Shown in pieces: positions 55,061-64,000 of a stretch of DNA of 64,000 nt. Each line of letters starts with the position of its first letter. Positions within the stretch are counted from its first letter, which is position 1. The translations under genes were made by a program, and so were the position numbers. The stretch is from Dipteris shenzhenensis (Eukaryota > Polypodiophyta > Polypodiopsida > Gleicheniales): NCBI GenBank assembly GCA_047967505.1, contig CM106539.1. One strand, 5' to 3'. The notes below the pieces were generated by a model that saw only the letters and a program-made list of their open reading frames with translations, had not been told where the DNA came from and searched no databases.

Positions 55061-55496
55061 CTCATATGAAATGAGGTGCTTGATGTGATTTTTCTGGTTT
55101 TTCTCTTGGGGGCAAGAAACTTTCAAGAATATAATAAACAGTAAGTTGTCTGGATCTCTTAGTTCTATGTCAGTGTTTAATAGTACTAGGGTTCAATTTC
55201 ACCAATTTTAGGTGCTTTGAAAGTCATATGCTTGATGTTTACAATTCTGCTTGTTCAAATTTGGGTTTGGCATATCCAAAAATGTTTGATGTGGCTGTAC
55301 CTGCCAACATGGTTTGCGGTATCCACGAAGTATCATAGACTGCCCAAGCTTGACATGTGTCTGCATTTTAGCACTTGGATAAATATTTATCTCGAGTCTC
55401 TTTACTCTATTCCCAAAGTCACTTCAAATATTGCTGTGCAAACTATAGAGAAGTGACCAAAGTGCTAATGAAGCCATCTTTAAGAGCCTGGATTTG

Positions 55497-56480
55497 GAAG
55501 AGCTCTTGGAGTACCAAGCTACAATCGATAAGCTTGCAAAAGGTCTCAATGAAGCCATCTTCGAGAGCTTGGATTTGACCCGAAGGTATCTAATCGACTC
55601 AACAAGAAGAAGGTCCTTTAGTCAATAGTTGGGTTCATCAGATATTGCAGCAGGCAGCAAGCACAGGTATCTAATTCTTTGCCATGGAGTGACAGTCCTT
55701 TATGACATGCTGATTTTGGCTGAGTATTCCTCTTTCTGTGGAGTGTTGCTAATTTATAGAACTGATATACTTGAAATCTTTTAAGGAGATTATTGCTAAG
55801 AATCCTCAGCGAGTCCATCCATACCATCATGTCCAAATTGAAGGAAGGAAATCCTATCCTAGAGGCAAGTATGCTTGAAGATAGGGCACACAAATCTGTT
55901 CTTTTTTTTGCAAGAACACACAAATCTGTTCTTGAAGCAGTTACACTTGATGCATGCTTTTTAAGCATTTACCTAGTCCCTTCTAACCAAGTACAGAATA
56001 AAGAAGTGGAGGCAGTCTTGAGTCGTTTATAGGCTTCAAATCTAGAGCCCATAGGCATATAAGGTGCAGGCTGGCATGTAGTAGGGATGCCTTGAAGTTT
56101 GAGACCTAGTAGTTGTGCTGATTGGAGAAATCATAGTTCACAAGGCAAAAGATTTCCTCATTAGGAGATGCAGGGATCATGTAATGAACAAAATGTTTGT
56201 TAGTAGACCAAATAGATGACTTAGTGAGTTGTCGCCAATCACCTACATCATGGTTTGTAGAATAAATGTCTTTGGCTTTCAAGTTGAGTTTAATTGTGAC
56301 CTACTCATTAGTGAGCCAGTACATTTGTTTCTCATTCTAAATGTCTTTCTAAACTACTTGGCTGTTAGGATTCCTTGCTCTTTTGGATTGACACAAGCCA
56401 GAAGGTGCCCTTCCAAGTCAAAGGTGCTGGACAACCAGATGCTTTTCAAGAAAGTAGCATCACCTCAAACGTAAGCGCAG
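55497..56480 (+). pseudogene. Unrecognised coding scraps with repeat copy 2
   Basis: Contains the second ELLEYQ..IDKLAKGL-like piece (about 55497-55545), followed by NEAIFESLDLTRRYLIDSTR in a neighbouring frame, and SESIHTIMSKLKEGNPILEA with SMLEDRAHKSVL (55793-55990). An 18-bp word, acacaaatctgttctt, is tandemly repeated at about 55888 and 55918. No family was identified. Confidence 0.3.
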
Positions 56481-56759
56481 CTAGTCCAGTCCAAAGGGGA
56501 GCTGAACTCCTTTCACGTTTGCAATATCCCTGTTGACATGAACGATCCTAAAAACTCGAGGGGAAAGTGTGGAATATCACATTTAACTCGTATGCCGATA
56601 TGGAAACTCTAGAACAAGGTTGGGAGATTCATGCAACTATGACTAGCAACAAATAGGAGTCACATGGATGTGTCCTACACATGGCTTTCATAACTGTACT
56701 TGTCAAGATGAGACCTATGATTATAGCTTTTGCGCATAATTCACATGACAAAGGCGCTT

Positions 56760-57140
56760 TGAATGTTTTCCATCAGAGGAAGCTTGAGGGCTTCAAGCTG
56801 AATGAAATCACCTTTGTTTATGATCTTGAAGTGTGTGCTAGTCCATCAGAGGAAGCTTGAGGGCTTCAAGCTGAATGAAAACACCTTTGTCTATGCTCTT
56901 GAAGCATGTGCCAGTTTGGCTGCTTAATAGAGGTGTAGGCAAATCATGTTGCTATATTAGATCATGGATGTCTCCAACACATGGCTTTGGAAACTGCACT
57001 TATCAAGATGGATGTGATGTGTGTTAGCATGTGCAAAGCAAGGAGATTATTTACCATAATCCCTTATGACAATGGTCTCCTAGACTGCCATAATTGTGGC
57101 TTTTGACCACAATGGCCATTGCTTCAAGGCATTGGATAGC
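56760..57140 (+). pseudogene. PPR repeat debris with a 73-bp tandem duplication
   Basis: The plus strand keeps GFKLNENTFVYALEACASLA, a clear PPR L-type segment, at about 56857-56922. The block ccatcagaggaagcttgagg through gtgtgctagt or atgtgccagt is duplicated in tandem (about 56771-56843 and 56844-56916). Further on (56930-57010) comes an R.RQI remnant and an RNA-like GNCTCQDG string. The whole is riddled with stops. Confidence 0.7.
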
Positions 57141-57253
57141 TTCCATCAAAGGGTAGCAAGTTGATCAAGGTTACAGCAAAAGCACTGCCTTACAATTGGC
57201 TATCCACAGGGAGCAGTCTAGAGGTGAGATTGCAGGAGGTTATAGCAAGCACT

Positions 57254-57537
57254 GCCTTATAGTTAGCTGTCCACAGGGAGTAGTCTAGAGATGAGATTGC
57301 AGGTAGCATCACACGTGCCATCTTGTGCCTTGGACTTAGGATATTGCAACAAGAGAAGCACACAAGGTGGAGCTTGCACCTGAGTAGATTTTGTTGCCTT
57401 ATAGTTAGCTGTCCACAAGGAGTAGTCTAGAGATGAGATTGCAGGTAGCATCACACGTGCCATCTTGTGCCTTGGACTTAGGATATTGCAACAAGAGAAG
57501 CACACAAGGTGGAGCTTGCACCTGAGTAGATTTTGTA
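57254..57537. repeat. 142-bp perfect or near-perfect tandem duplication
   Basis: Units 57254-57395 and 57396-57537 start gccttatagttagctgtcca and end gagtagattttgt. The only difference I see is cacagg versus cacaag. A third, diverged partial unit precedes them (about 57190-57253). Confidence 0.95.
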
Positions 57538-57559
57538 GCAAGGGAAGCTTTGTCTATGT

Positions 57560-57680
57560 TCTTGTAGCGTGTGCCAGTTTGTTTCCTTAACAGAGGTGTA
57601 GGCAAATCATGCTGCTATATTAGATCATGGATGTCTCCAACACATGGCTTTGGAAATTGCACTTGTAAAGATGGATGGAA
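57560..57680 (+). repeat. Second copy of the PPR debris block
   Basis: The block gaggtgtaggcaaatcatg through ggctttggaaattgcactt repeats 56935-57010 with few changes. 57680-58040 holds nothing recognised. Confidence 0.8.
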
Positions 57681-58039
57681 TGTGCTTGCTGCCTTTTGTC
57701 TTGGAATAGACAGCCCTGCTTTGCTGCCTTTGTAGCTCCCAACATACCTTGGGTATTGTAGTCTACTTGTAGACCTCTGACATGAGCCTGACAACTTTGC
57801 ATTGATAACTTTCACCGCTCCAAGGTACACCTATAAAGTTGCAGTTATCTGCCAGTGATCTTTTGTGTAGTTCTTGGTTCCCACATGGCAGCTAGCATGC
57901 TGCCCATGTTGCATCCCTACCAACGCTGTCAGTTTTTCCCCCATGCATGGCCACGTTGCATTCTGACCCTCTGTTAGACACCTCACCCATACTCTCCCAT
58001 ATGTTGCCAACAATAAAAGCATGGATCTCTCACCCTTTC

Positions 58040-58890
58040 TATAAGGCTACTATGTTAGCACTGAGAACACAAACAAAGGTTACCTTGTATGGCTTCACAC
58101 CTTTAGCCTACTTTTGATCGAATAGTTGTAGGGCTTCCTTTCTGAACCTGTTCTAAGAAGATGTTGAAATTATGGTATTCCATGAGACCACATTTCACAT
58201 AGGCATCACTGCAACACAGATCTTGAATCATCTAGACTCCCACATTTGCCATACATATTGACAAGGGCTGTCCCCACAACAACATCAGATTCCAATTTAC
58301 AGCCAACAAAACTAGCATGTAAGTGCCCCAATCTTCCAAGGCTTTTTCTTTGGTGCACACATCCAAAATGCAAATTAAAATGACCTTATTATGGTCAATC
58401 TTTCACCCTGCATTTGACCAAATAGTTGTAAAGCCTCCTCGTTGTGCACTTCCTAGAGACAAGCTGTGATCATGGCGGCATTCCATGAGATCGCATCCGA
58501 TAGTGCAATCTTTGCAAAAAAAACCATTGAATCATGTAGACACACTGTAATCATGGCATTCCAAGAGGATGCATTCCGAAGTTGCATCTATGCAAACACA
58601 GGCCTTGAATCATCCATGCTGCTGCACTTAACATACATATTGACAAGAGTTGTCACCACCACCACATCTAACTACCATATGTTGCCAACAATAAGAGCAT
58701 ATATCTCTAGACCTTTCTCTAAGGTTGCTACAATAGCACATGCATCTAATACACAATTAAAAGCTATCTTGCTTTTCTAGACTTGTATTTGAATTTCTTT
58801 CAACAATTGTAAAGCTTCTTTGCCAAATTCATTCTAGGCTTACGTAGCAATCATAATACTCCAGGATTCTTTTGTTGAAAATAGCTTGTG
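58040..58890 (-). pseudogene. PPR debris on the opposite strand
   Basis: Minus-strand pieces read EALQLFDQK (about 58140) and NEEALQLFGQMQGE (about 58440), with NAAMITA before it (about 58490), and repeats of the type 'tgttggcaacat...gcagatgtgg' ending PPR units. At least three repeat units are recognisable, each broken by stops. It faces the plus-strand debris at 56.8-57.7 kb. Confidence 0.65.
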
Positions 58891-59500
58891 CATACTCCAC
58901 CCTTTCACATTTTCCATACATTTCAACAAGAAGGTTACTCAAAAATCTTTTATCCAGATATCCATGCTTCTGATGCACACACTCACTCTAAGAACTAAAC
59001 AAGAATTTCCTCATTCAAGCTTTCAAGATAGCAATCATAATTCCTTGCAAAGCCAATCTAATGGTGCCCATCCAATATATGTATATGACAAGGGTTTCTA
59101 GTTTGTAGCTCCTTAGGCACCTTCTTTGCAACCTTGGACCACTCACAATTCCTCTGTACTTACCAAAATTTGATTTCGTATCCCTCAACCAATGGATCTC
59201 ATCATACAAGCTTTCAAGAAAACAGAAGCCATCATCCCTCACAAGATCACTCTTATGGTGCCCGTCTAACCTAGGTGTGGGACAGCTTCCCCTCATTCCT
59301 AGCTCCTCTTCTGCAAGCTTAAAACCATACAAAGTCAACACACCATATAGCTCGCTGCACATATACCTAGAACAAGAACAACCCAAGATGTTGATATGGC
59401 ATGTTAGTCATTTTAAAACTAATACCTAAATGAAAATTACTATATACTAAATGCAAAGTTCTATATCTTAAACTCAAATTGCTACATGCTATATAAAATA
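58890..59500. other. Non-coding stretch, nothing recognised
   Basis: Short frames only; possible further decayed PPR sequence without clear motifs. Confidence 0.4.
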
Positions 59501-59529
59501 CTGTTTTCAAAATATAAAATCATACATTC

Positions 59530-60380
59530 CTAAAAGCAAAGTACCATGTGCAAAATGCAAAGCGCTATGTTCTATATCTCAAACTCAAATTGTTCATGCT
59601 ATATGCAAAACACTAAGTGCAAAATACAAAATGATATGAACCCAAGGAAGGGCGCGTTCCTTGGTCTTATAATTTTTGGAGAGGAAATGTGCCAACTCTC
59701 TCCCCACATGAATCTATGGTTAAGTTTATGAGTTGGATACAAAGCGCTATATGCTAAATGCAAAAATACTAGTTGCTCAATGGCAAGTGCTAATTTTGAA
59801 GCAAAATGCTATGTACGAAATTCAGAGTGCTATATCTTAAATTCAAATTGCTACCATATATTATAAAAAGTGATAAATGAAAATGCTATGTCCCAAATTC
59901 AAATAGCTACCAAAAAAATGAAAAAAAAAAAAATGTTAATGCAAAATGCAAAATGATATGAACCCAAGGAAGGGCACGTTCCTTGGTCTTATAATTTTTG
60001 GAGAGGAAATGTGCCGACTCTCCCCCCACACGAATGTGTGGTTAAGTTTATTTGTTTATGTGTTAGATACAAAGCGCTATATGCTAAATGCAAAAATGCT
60101 AGTCGCTCAATGATTAAGTGCTAATTCTTAATGCAAAATGCTTTGTACGAAATTCAAAGTGCTATATCTTAAATTCAAATTGCTACCATATATATAAAAA
60201 GTGATAAATGAAAATGCTATATCCCAAATTCAAATAGCTACAAAAAACATTCAAAAAAAAAAATGTTAAACACAAACTCCTATGTGCAAAAAGAAAGAGC
60301 TATTTACCATGTTGTAAATTCAAAATGCTATATGCTACATTCAAATTCCTATATGCTATATTCAAATTGGTAAAAATATA
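59530..60380. repeat. Tandem array, about 320-bp unit, with hairpin ccaaggaa/ttccttgg
   Basis: Units begin at about 59640 and 59960. Each has cccaaggaagggc.cgttcc (a hairpin: ccaaggaa pairs with ttccttgg), then cttataatttttggagagga, then aaagcgctatatgctaaatg and taaattcaaattgctacc. A partial unit precedes at 59530 and a decayed one follows at 60280. The hairpin part also occurs twice at 30.7-30.9 kb. Confidence 0.85.
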
Positions 60381-60599
60381 AAGTGTTAACAATCTTGATA
60401 TTTTGTTTGTAGATTATTCGAATTGGTGAATTTCAAGTCATTTTTAACGCTTTGGTTTACAACAGTAAAATAAAGTAGGTGCTTCTACTTTAACATATAA
60501 TTTACTTTAAAAATATGAAAAGGTCACTTATTGAAAGAAGAGAACATGCTTCCTACATTAGCATAGAAAACAAGAAAAGATGATTACAACCAAGTTTCT

Positions 60600-61350
60600 C
60601 TTCATGGCTACTCATCGATAAATTTCTAAAAGAATGGAACCAAATTACTTCTCAATATATTTCAAAGATGCAATATTGTCTATTTTGTGGTAGAATAGAA
60701 TTTAACACAGGTTCTTTTACAAAGTTAAACTCAGTAATATCACTACTAGAATCAAGTATAACACCATATGACTTATTCAATACGTTCATAAGTTTACATG
60801 TAGAAAATGGCCTACGATATAGATAAAAATGGCTTGTAAAGCATGCATAGATAGTCCATTCAGAAAGTTGTACTCGGTTCCCTATGATCCAGACTATTGT
60901 ATTAGGTGTGGACATATTTCAAATGCAAATTCTTTCTATAATCGATATATCCGTAAACGTTTCTAAAGGTATTACATCTTTAGCAATAGGTATACTACAA
61001 AGAAGATCGATTTAGGATAATCCACTAAAGGTTGGAATCACCAACAAAGATTTTGTAGTAACTCAACAAACTTAATATCAACAACAAAAAATGTTCTAAT
61101 GTTTAACTCTGGAACAAATCCTATATTTAAAAAATACTTGACAATGTATGAACAACCGCATCCAAAACTATGAGTAAGTGTTCTTTCTTCAGAAGTTATT
61201 TCTAATATTCTTGAAAGACACTCTGTTAACTCACCATTCGATCTTATGAAAATTGCACATGAGGACAACTACTTGTCATTACTAGAACAAATTAACATGC
61301 TACCTACAACTCATTAATTTAAAAAAAATACATCACAGGAAGTCGGCACA
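60600..61350 (+). pseudogene. Decayed N-terminal region of the Helitron protein
   Basis: Coding-like fragments on the plus strand before the Rep domain include YCLFCGRIEFNTG (about 60672) and, just before 61352, NKLT.LPT-like scraps. Stops are frequent. Position and Cys content fit the zinc-binding N-terminus of Helitron Rep-helicase proteins, but the identification rests on what follows. Confidence 0.4.
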
Positions 61351-61351
61351 A

Positions 61352-62826
61352 TTGTACTTTATTGACCAACAAAGACGACAAAATCCAATAATATCTGAAC
61401 AAGAGATAATTAGATGTATTCTTAAGTTTCAAATACCAAGTTCTATTCCTGGATGTCCTTCATGGCATTGTAGAAACTTAAAAGATCTAATGGCAATGGT
61501 TGACACATGGGGCCTTCCCAATATATTCCTTACACTTACTGCAGATGAGGTATCAACCACGAGATGGTGTGAAATCGATCAAGTAGAAACCATTGCTAAA
61601 CAATTCAATAAGAACTTCACATGGAGAGATTGTCCAGTTGAATGCGCAGTGCTCTTCCATGTTAGACTGCAACAATTCTTAGCAAGATATATTTTGTGTG
61701 ATAAAGGACTACTATGTAGAGTCGACCATCACATCATAAGATATGAGGTACAAAATCAAGGATCTATGTATGCACACATAATGCTATGGGTAGAAGATCG
61801 TATCAAACCAGATAGATGCATACATCCCTTACATGAATGATTTTAATAACTGGCCAAAGCATTCAATTCAAAGAAAGCTTAACTATATGGTAAAGAGAAA
61901 ACAAATCCACACATGTAGACCAACATGCAATCTATTTGACTCAAGCACAAACCACAAATGCAAATATGGATTTCCATATCCTATACATTTAGAAACTAAA
62001 CCTACTTTAGATCCTCTCACACAAAGATGGATCTACTTCCATCCCATCCAATGTCATTCCATACCATGCAGGAATGTTACTCTTGTGGCAAGCACATATG
62101 AATATTCAAAAAATAACCAACACAGGCCTATCATATTACCTTCTAAAATATGCTATGAAAACCAAACCCATGGGACACATGAACTTGAATCCTGGTGATG
62201 CGAAACTTCTTGGACTAGATAATCTAGATCCAATTAAGTTAAAAATGATATCTGCATACATTCTTTCAAAGCCAACATCTCCAACAGAGATAGCATTATC
62301 ATGCTTACAAATATCTACCATTCAAAGAAGCGAAGCTATGCATTTCATTGACTCCTCTTCCCCATTTATGCGCCAAAAACACCTTCCTGAACATTGCATT
62401 TCTATAATGCATCCTATAGATATATATTGTGGTCGTCCAAGTGTCATGGAGAACTTGACCTTCTATGAATTCTGGAAACAATACAATGTCCAAAAGTCAA
62501 AGAAAAAAAACAAAGATAACATAATTATCGTAGATTCTTTCAAAAATTATATATATCCATCAACACGGATTGTATGTTTCATAGATTACCACCCTGCTCA
62601 TCATTTCGAAGGATTTTCTTACAACCTTCTACTAAAGAATGTAAATTTTAGAAATGAGAATGAGGTCATTTCTGAAAACAATCATACAAAATATTACTTC
62701 TTAGAATACCATATCCAAGACTTCGTAAAAACAGAAGAAGACATCGAATCTCTGATCGATCAATATTGCAAAGTGCACTTGCTAATTGATCAAAATCGCC
62801 ACCAACTAACAAACATGATACTCTAA
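61352..62826 (+). pseudogene. Helitron Rep (HUH endonuclease) domain, damaged
   Basis: 61352-61840 is a 162-codon open stretch with the Helitron-like N domain: SIPGCPSWHCRNLKDLMAMV, WGLPNIFLTLTADEVSTTRW and the HUH region QGSMYAHIMLWVED (61758-61799). Related proteins have GSLHAHxxLW, so the first metal-binding His is replaced by Tyr. The sequence continues in another frame (HKCKYGFPYPI, about 61950) and then in the 250-codon frame 62074-62826. That frame contains LLWQAHMNIQKITN, LSYYLLKYAMKTKP, AYILSKPTSPTEIALSCLQI and HPIDIYCGRP. Two frame changes break the protein. Confidence 0.9.
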
Positions 62827-62929
62827 GAAAGCCCATTACGTGTTATTAAAAACTCCTTCATGGCTTCAACCGACCTTCATGAAGATACCAATATACACAA
62901 CACAGCACGCACAAAATTACTTCAAATGA

Positions 62930-64000
62930 TGAATGAGTTCAAGGACTTTGAAAATGCAACTCTTTCTTCTGAACAATAAGAAATTTACGAAAAGATTAAT
63001 GGATCACCCATAGGACTTCATGTCATTTATGGTACTCCTGGTTCAGGAAAGACATTTATGATCAAGTACATTACTTATAATTATATAAAACAAGGATAAT
63101 CTATTGTTCTAGTAGCAACAACAAGAGCAGATGCAATGAGACTAAGTTGATTAGCAACTACTATCCATTATCAATTTGCTCTACCAAAGAGACACGATAT
63201 GTTTCATGCCTCCTTACCACTGTCAGACGAATGATACATAGAATTGCAAAATGCAGAAATCATAATAATTGATGAGATCTCAATAATGACAATCTAAACA
63301 TTAAACAAAATAATCAGACAGTTCGCGAAACTTGCAAGCAAACAATCTTACAGCCTTTTGAAAATAAAAAAATGCTCTTCTTTGGAGATATGTCCCAATT
63401 GCCTCCAGTTTGTAAATACAAGGTGCAAGAAAATGAATTTGGTAGAAAATACTATATTGGAAACTCAGGATTCTGGACAACTGTAACCTTTTCATTCCTT
63501 TACACATCAATATGTCACCTAGAAGACCCAACATATATAGAATTCTTAAACATAATCAGAATAAGACAACCAACGGTAGAAGAGATTCAATATTACCTAG
63601 GTAATTTAATCATTAGTGATAGTGAAGCAAACGATTTCATTGACAAGGACACAACTATACTGTGCACCCATCAAAATGACACACGATACTATAATGAGTT
63701 CATTCTACATAAGAAATTTAATGAGCATCAAATTAAAAGTGTCACTATGACATCCAATGCAGATCAAATCTTAGAATTAAAAGAATTAATAATGGATCCA
63801 AATTTCCACCCCATACAACAAATAGCAATAGGAGCGAAAGAAATGATCATAGAAAATATAGATCTCACAATCAGAGCTACAAATGGTGCTATTACAAGTG
63901 TCATATCACTAGAAATAGATAATAACACAAATAACATTTTAAAAATTCATGCCAAGATCTTATCAACAAATGAAAAAATCACACTAAGAAGATCAAAACA
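62930..64000 (+). pseudogene. Helitron PIF1-like helicase domain, damaged, cut by the window end
   Basis: Helicase motifs appear in order: YGTPGSGKTFMIKYI (Walker A, 63028-63072), EIIIIDEISIM (Walker B, about 63256-63290), GDMSQLPPVCKYK (motif III, about 63384-63423), and NIIRIRQPTVEEIQYYL with TTILCTHQNDTRYYN further on. Stops at 62979, 63099, 63149, 63234 and 63297 and a shift around 63370 disable it. The remainder past 63370 is open to 64000. The C-terminal motifs and the 3' Helitron end lie outside the window. Confidence 0.9.

Overview
This is eukaryotic DNA from a land plant with a large, repeat-filled nuclear genome. The grounds are a PLS-class pentatricopeptide-repeat (PPR) gene with an RNA-editing-type C-terminus, several plant-type Copia, Ty3/gypsy, CACTA and Helitron relics, retrotransposon primer sites matching initiator tRNA-Met, and long microsatellites. 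The style of the PPR repeats suggests a seed-free plant, most likely a fern (possibly a lycophyte or bryophyte); that is an impression, not something the sequence proves. No bacterial operons, rRNA, convincing tRNA or CRISPR arrays are visible.

Layout. 1-2.8 kb: tandem repeats, a worn Cys/His-rich coding relic and one arm of a dispersed inverted repeat (partner at 11.0-11.6 kb). 2.8-4.4 kb: minus-strand Ty3/gypsy protease fragment. 4.9-6.8 kb: tandem duplications. 7.6-9.8 kb: a complete, young, non-autonomous LTR element. 10-14 kb: degenerate repeats and C/CT-rich DNA. 14.0-15.5 kb: broken gypsy gag. 15.8-17.4 kb: relic of a 'GHTHE-D' transposase-like family. 17.6-18.5 kb: tandemly duplicated, broken DYW-domain remnants. 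18.5-21.2 kb: the one large intact gene, an 898-codon PLS-PPR protein. 21.3-24.4 kb: microsatellites and non-coding DNA. 24.5-28.2 kb: complete but defective Copia element with a target-site duplication. 28.2-36.8 kb: old coding relics, LTR-like pieces, a gypsy reverse-transcriptase scrap and low-complexity DNA. 37.0-38.4 kb: PPR pseudogene. 38.9-41.0 kb: truncated Copia gag-integrase. 41.9-43.2 kb: two large foldback palindromes. 44.3-45.7 kb: purine tracts. 45.7-47.5 kb: a complete gag-only LTR element with an intact Gag. 47.5-49.6 kb: CACTA transposase relic. 50.3-50.7 kb: second copy of the GHTHE-family relic. 51-56 kb: microsatellites and AT-rich DNA. 56.5-58.9 kb: further PPR debris. 59.5-60.3 kb: a tandem array. 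60.6-64.0 kb: decayed Helitron Rep/helicase running off the window.

Only the PPR gene and the Gag of the 45.7-47.5 kb element look capable of making a full protein. The rest is a layered record of insertions. Two LTR elements carry no reverse transcriptase and must have been mobilised in trans. The PPR gene stands out for five nearly identical 303-bp repeat units and for having lost its DYW deaminase domain, whose remains lie just downstream in two copies.
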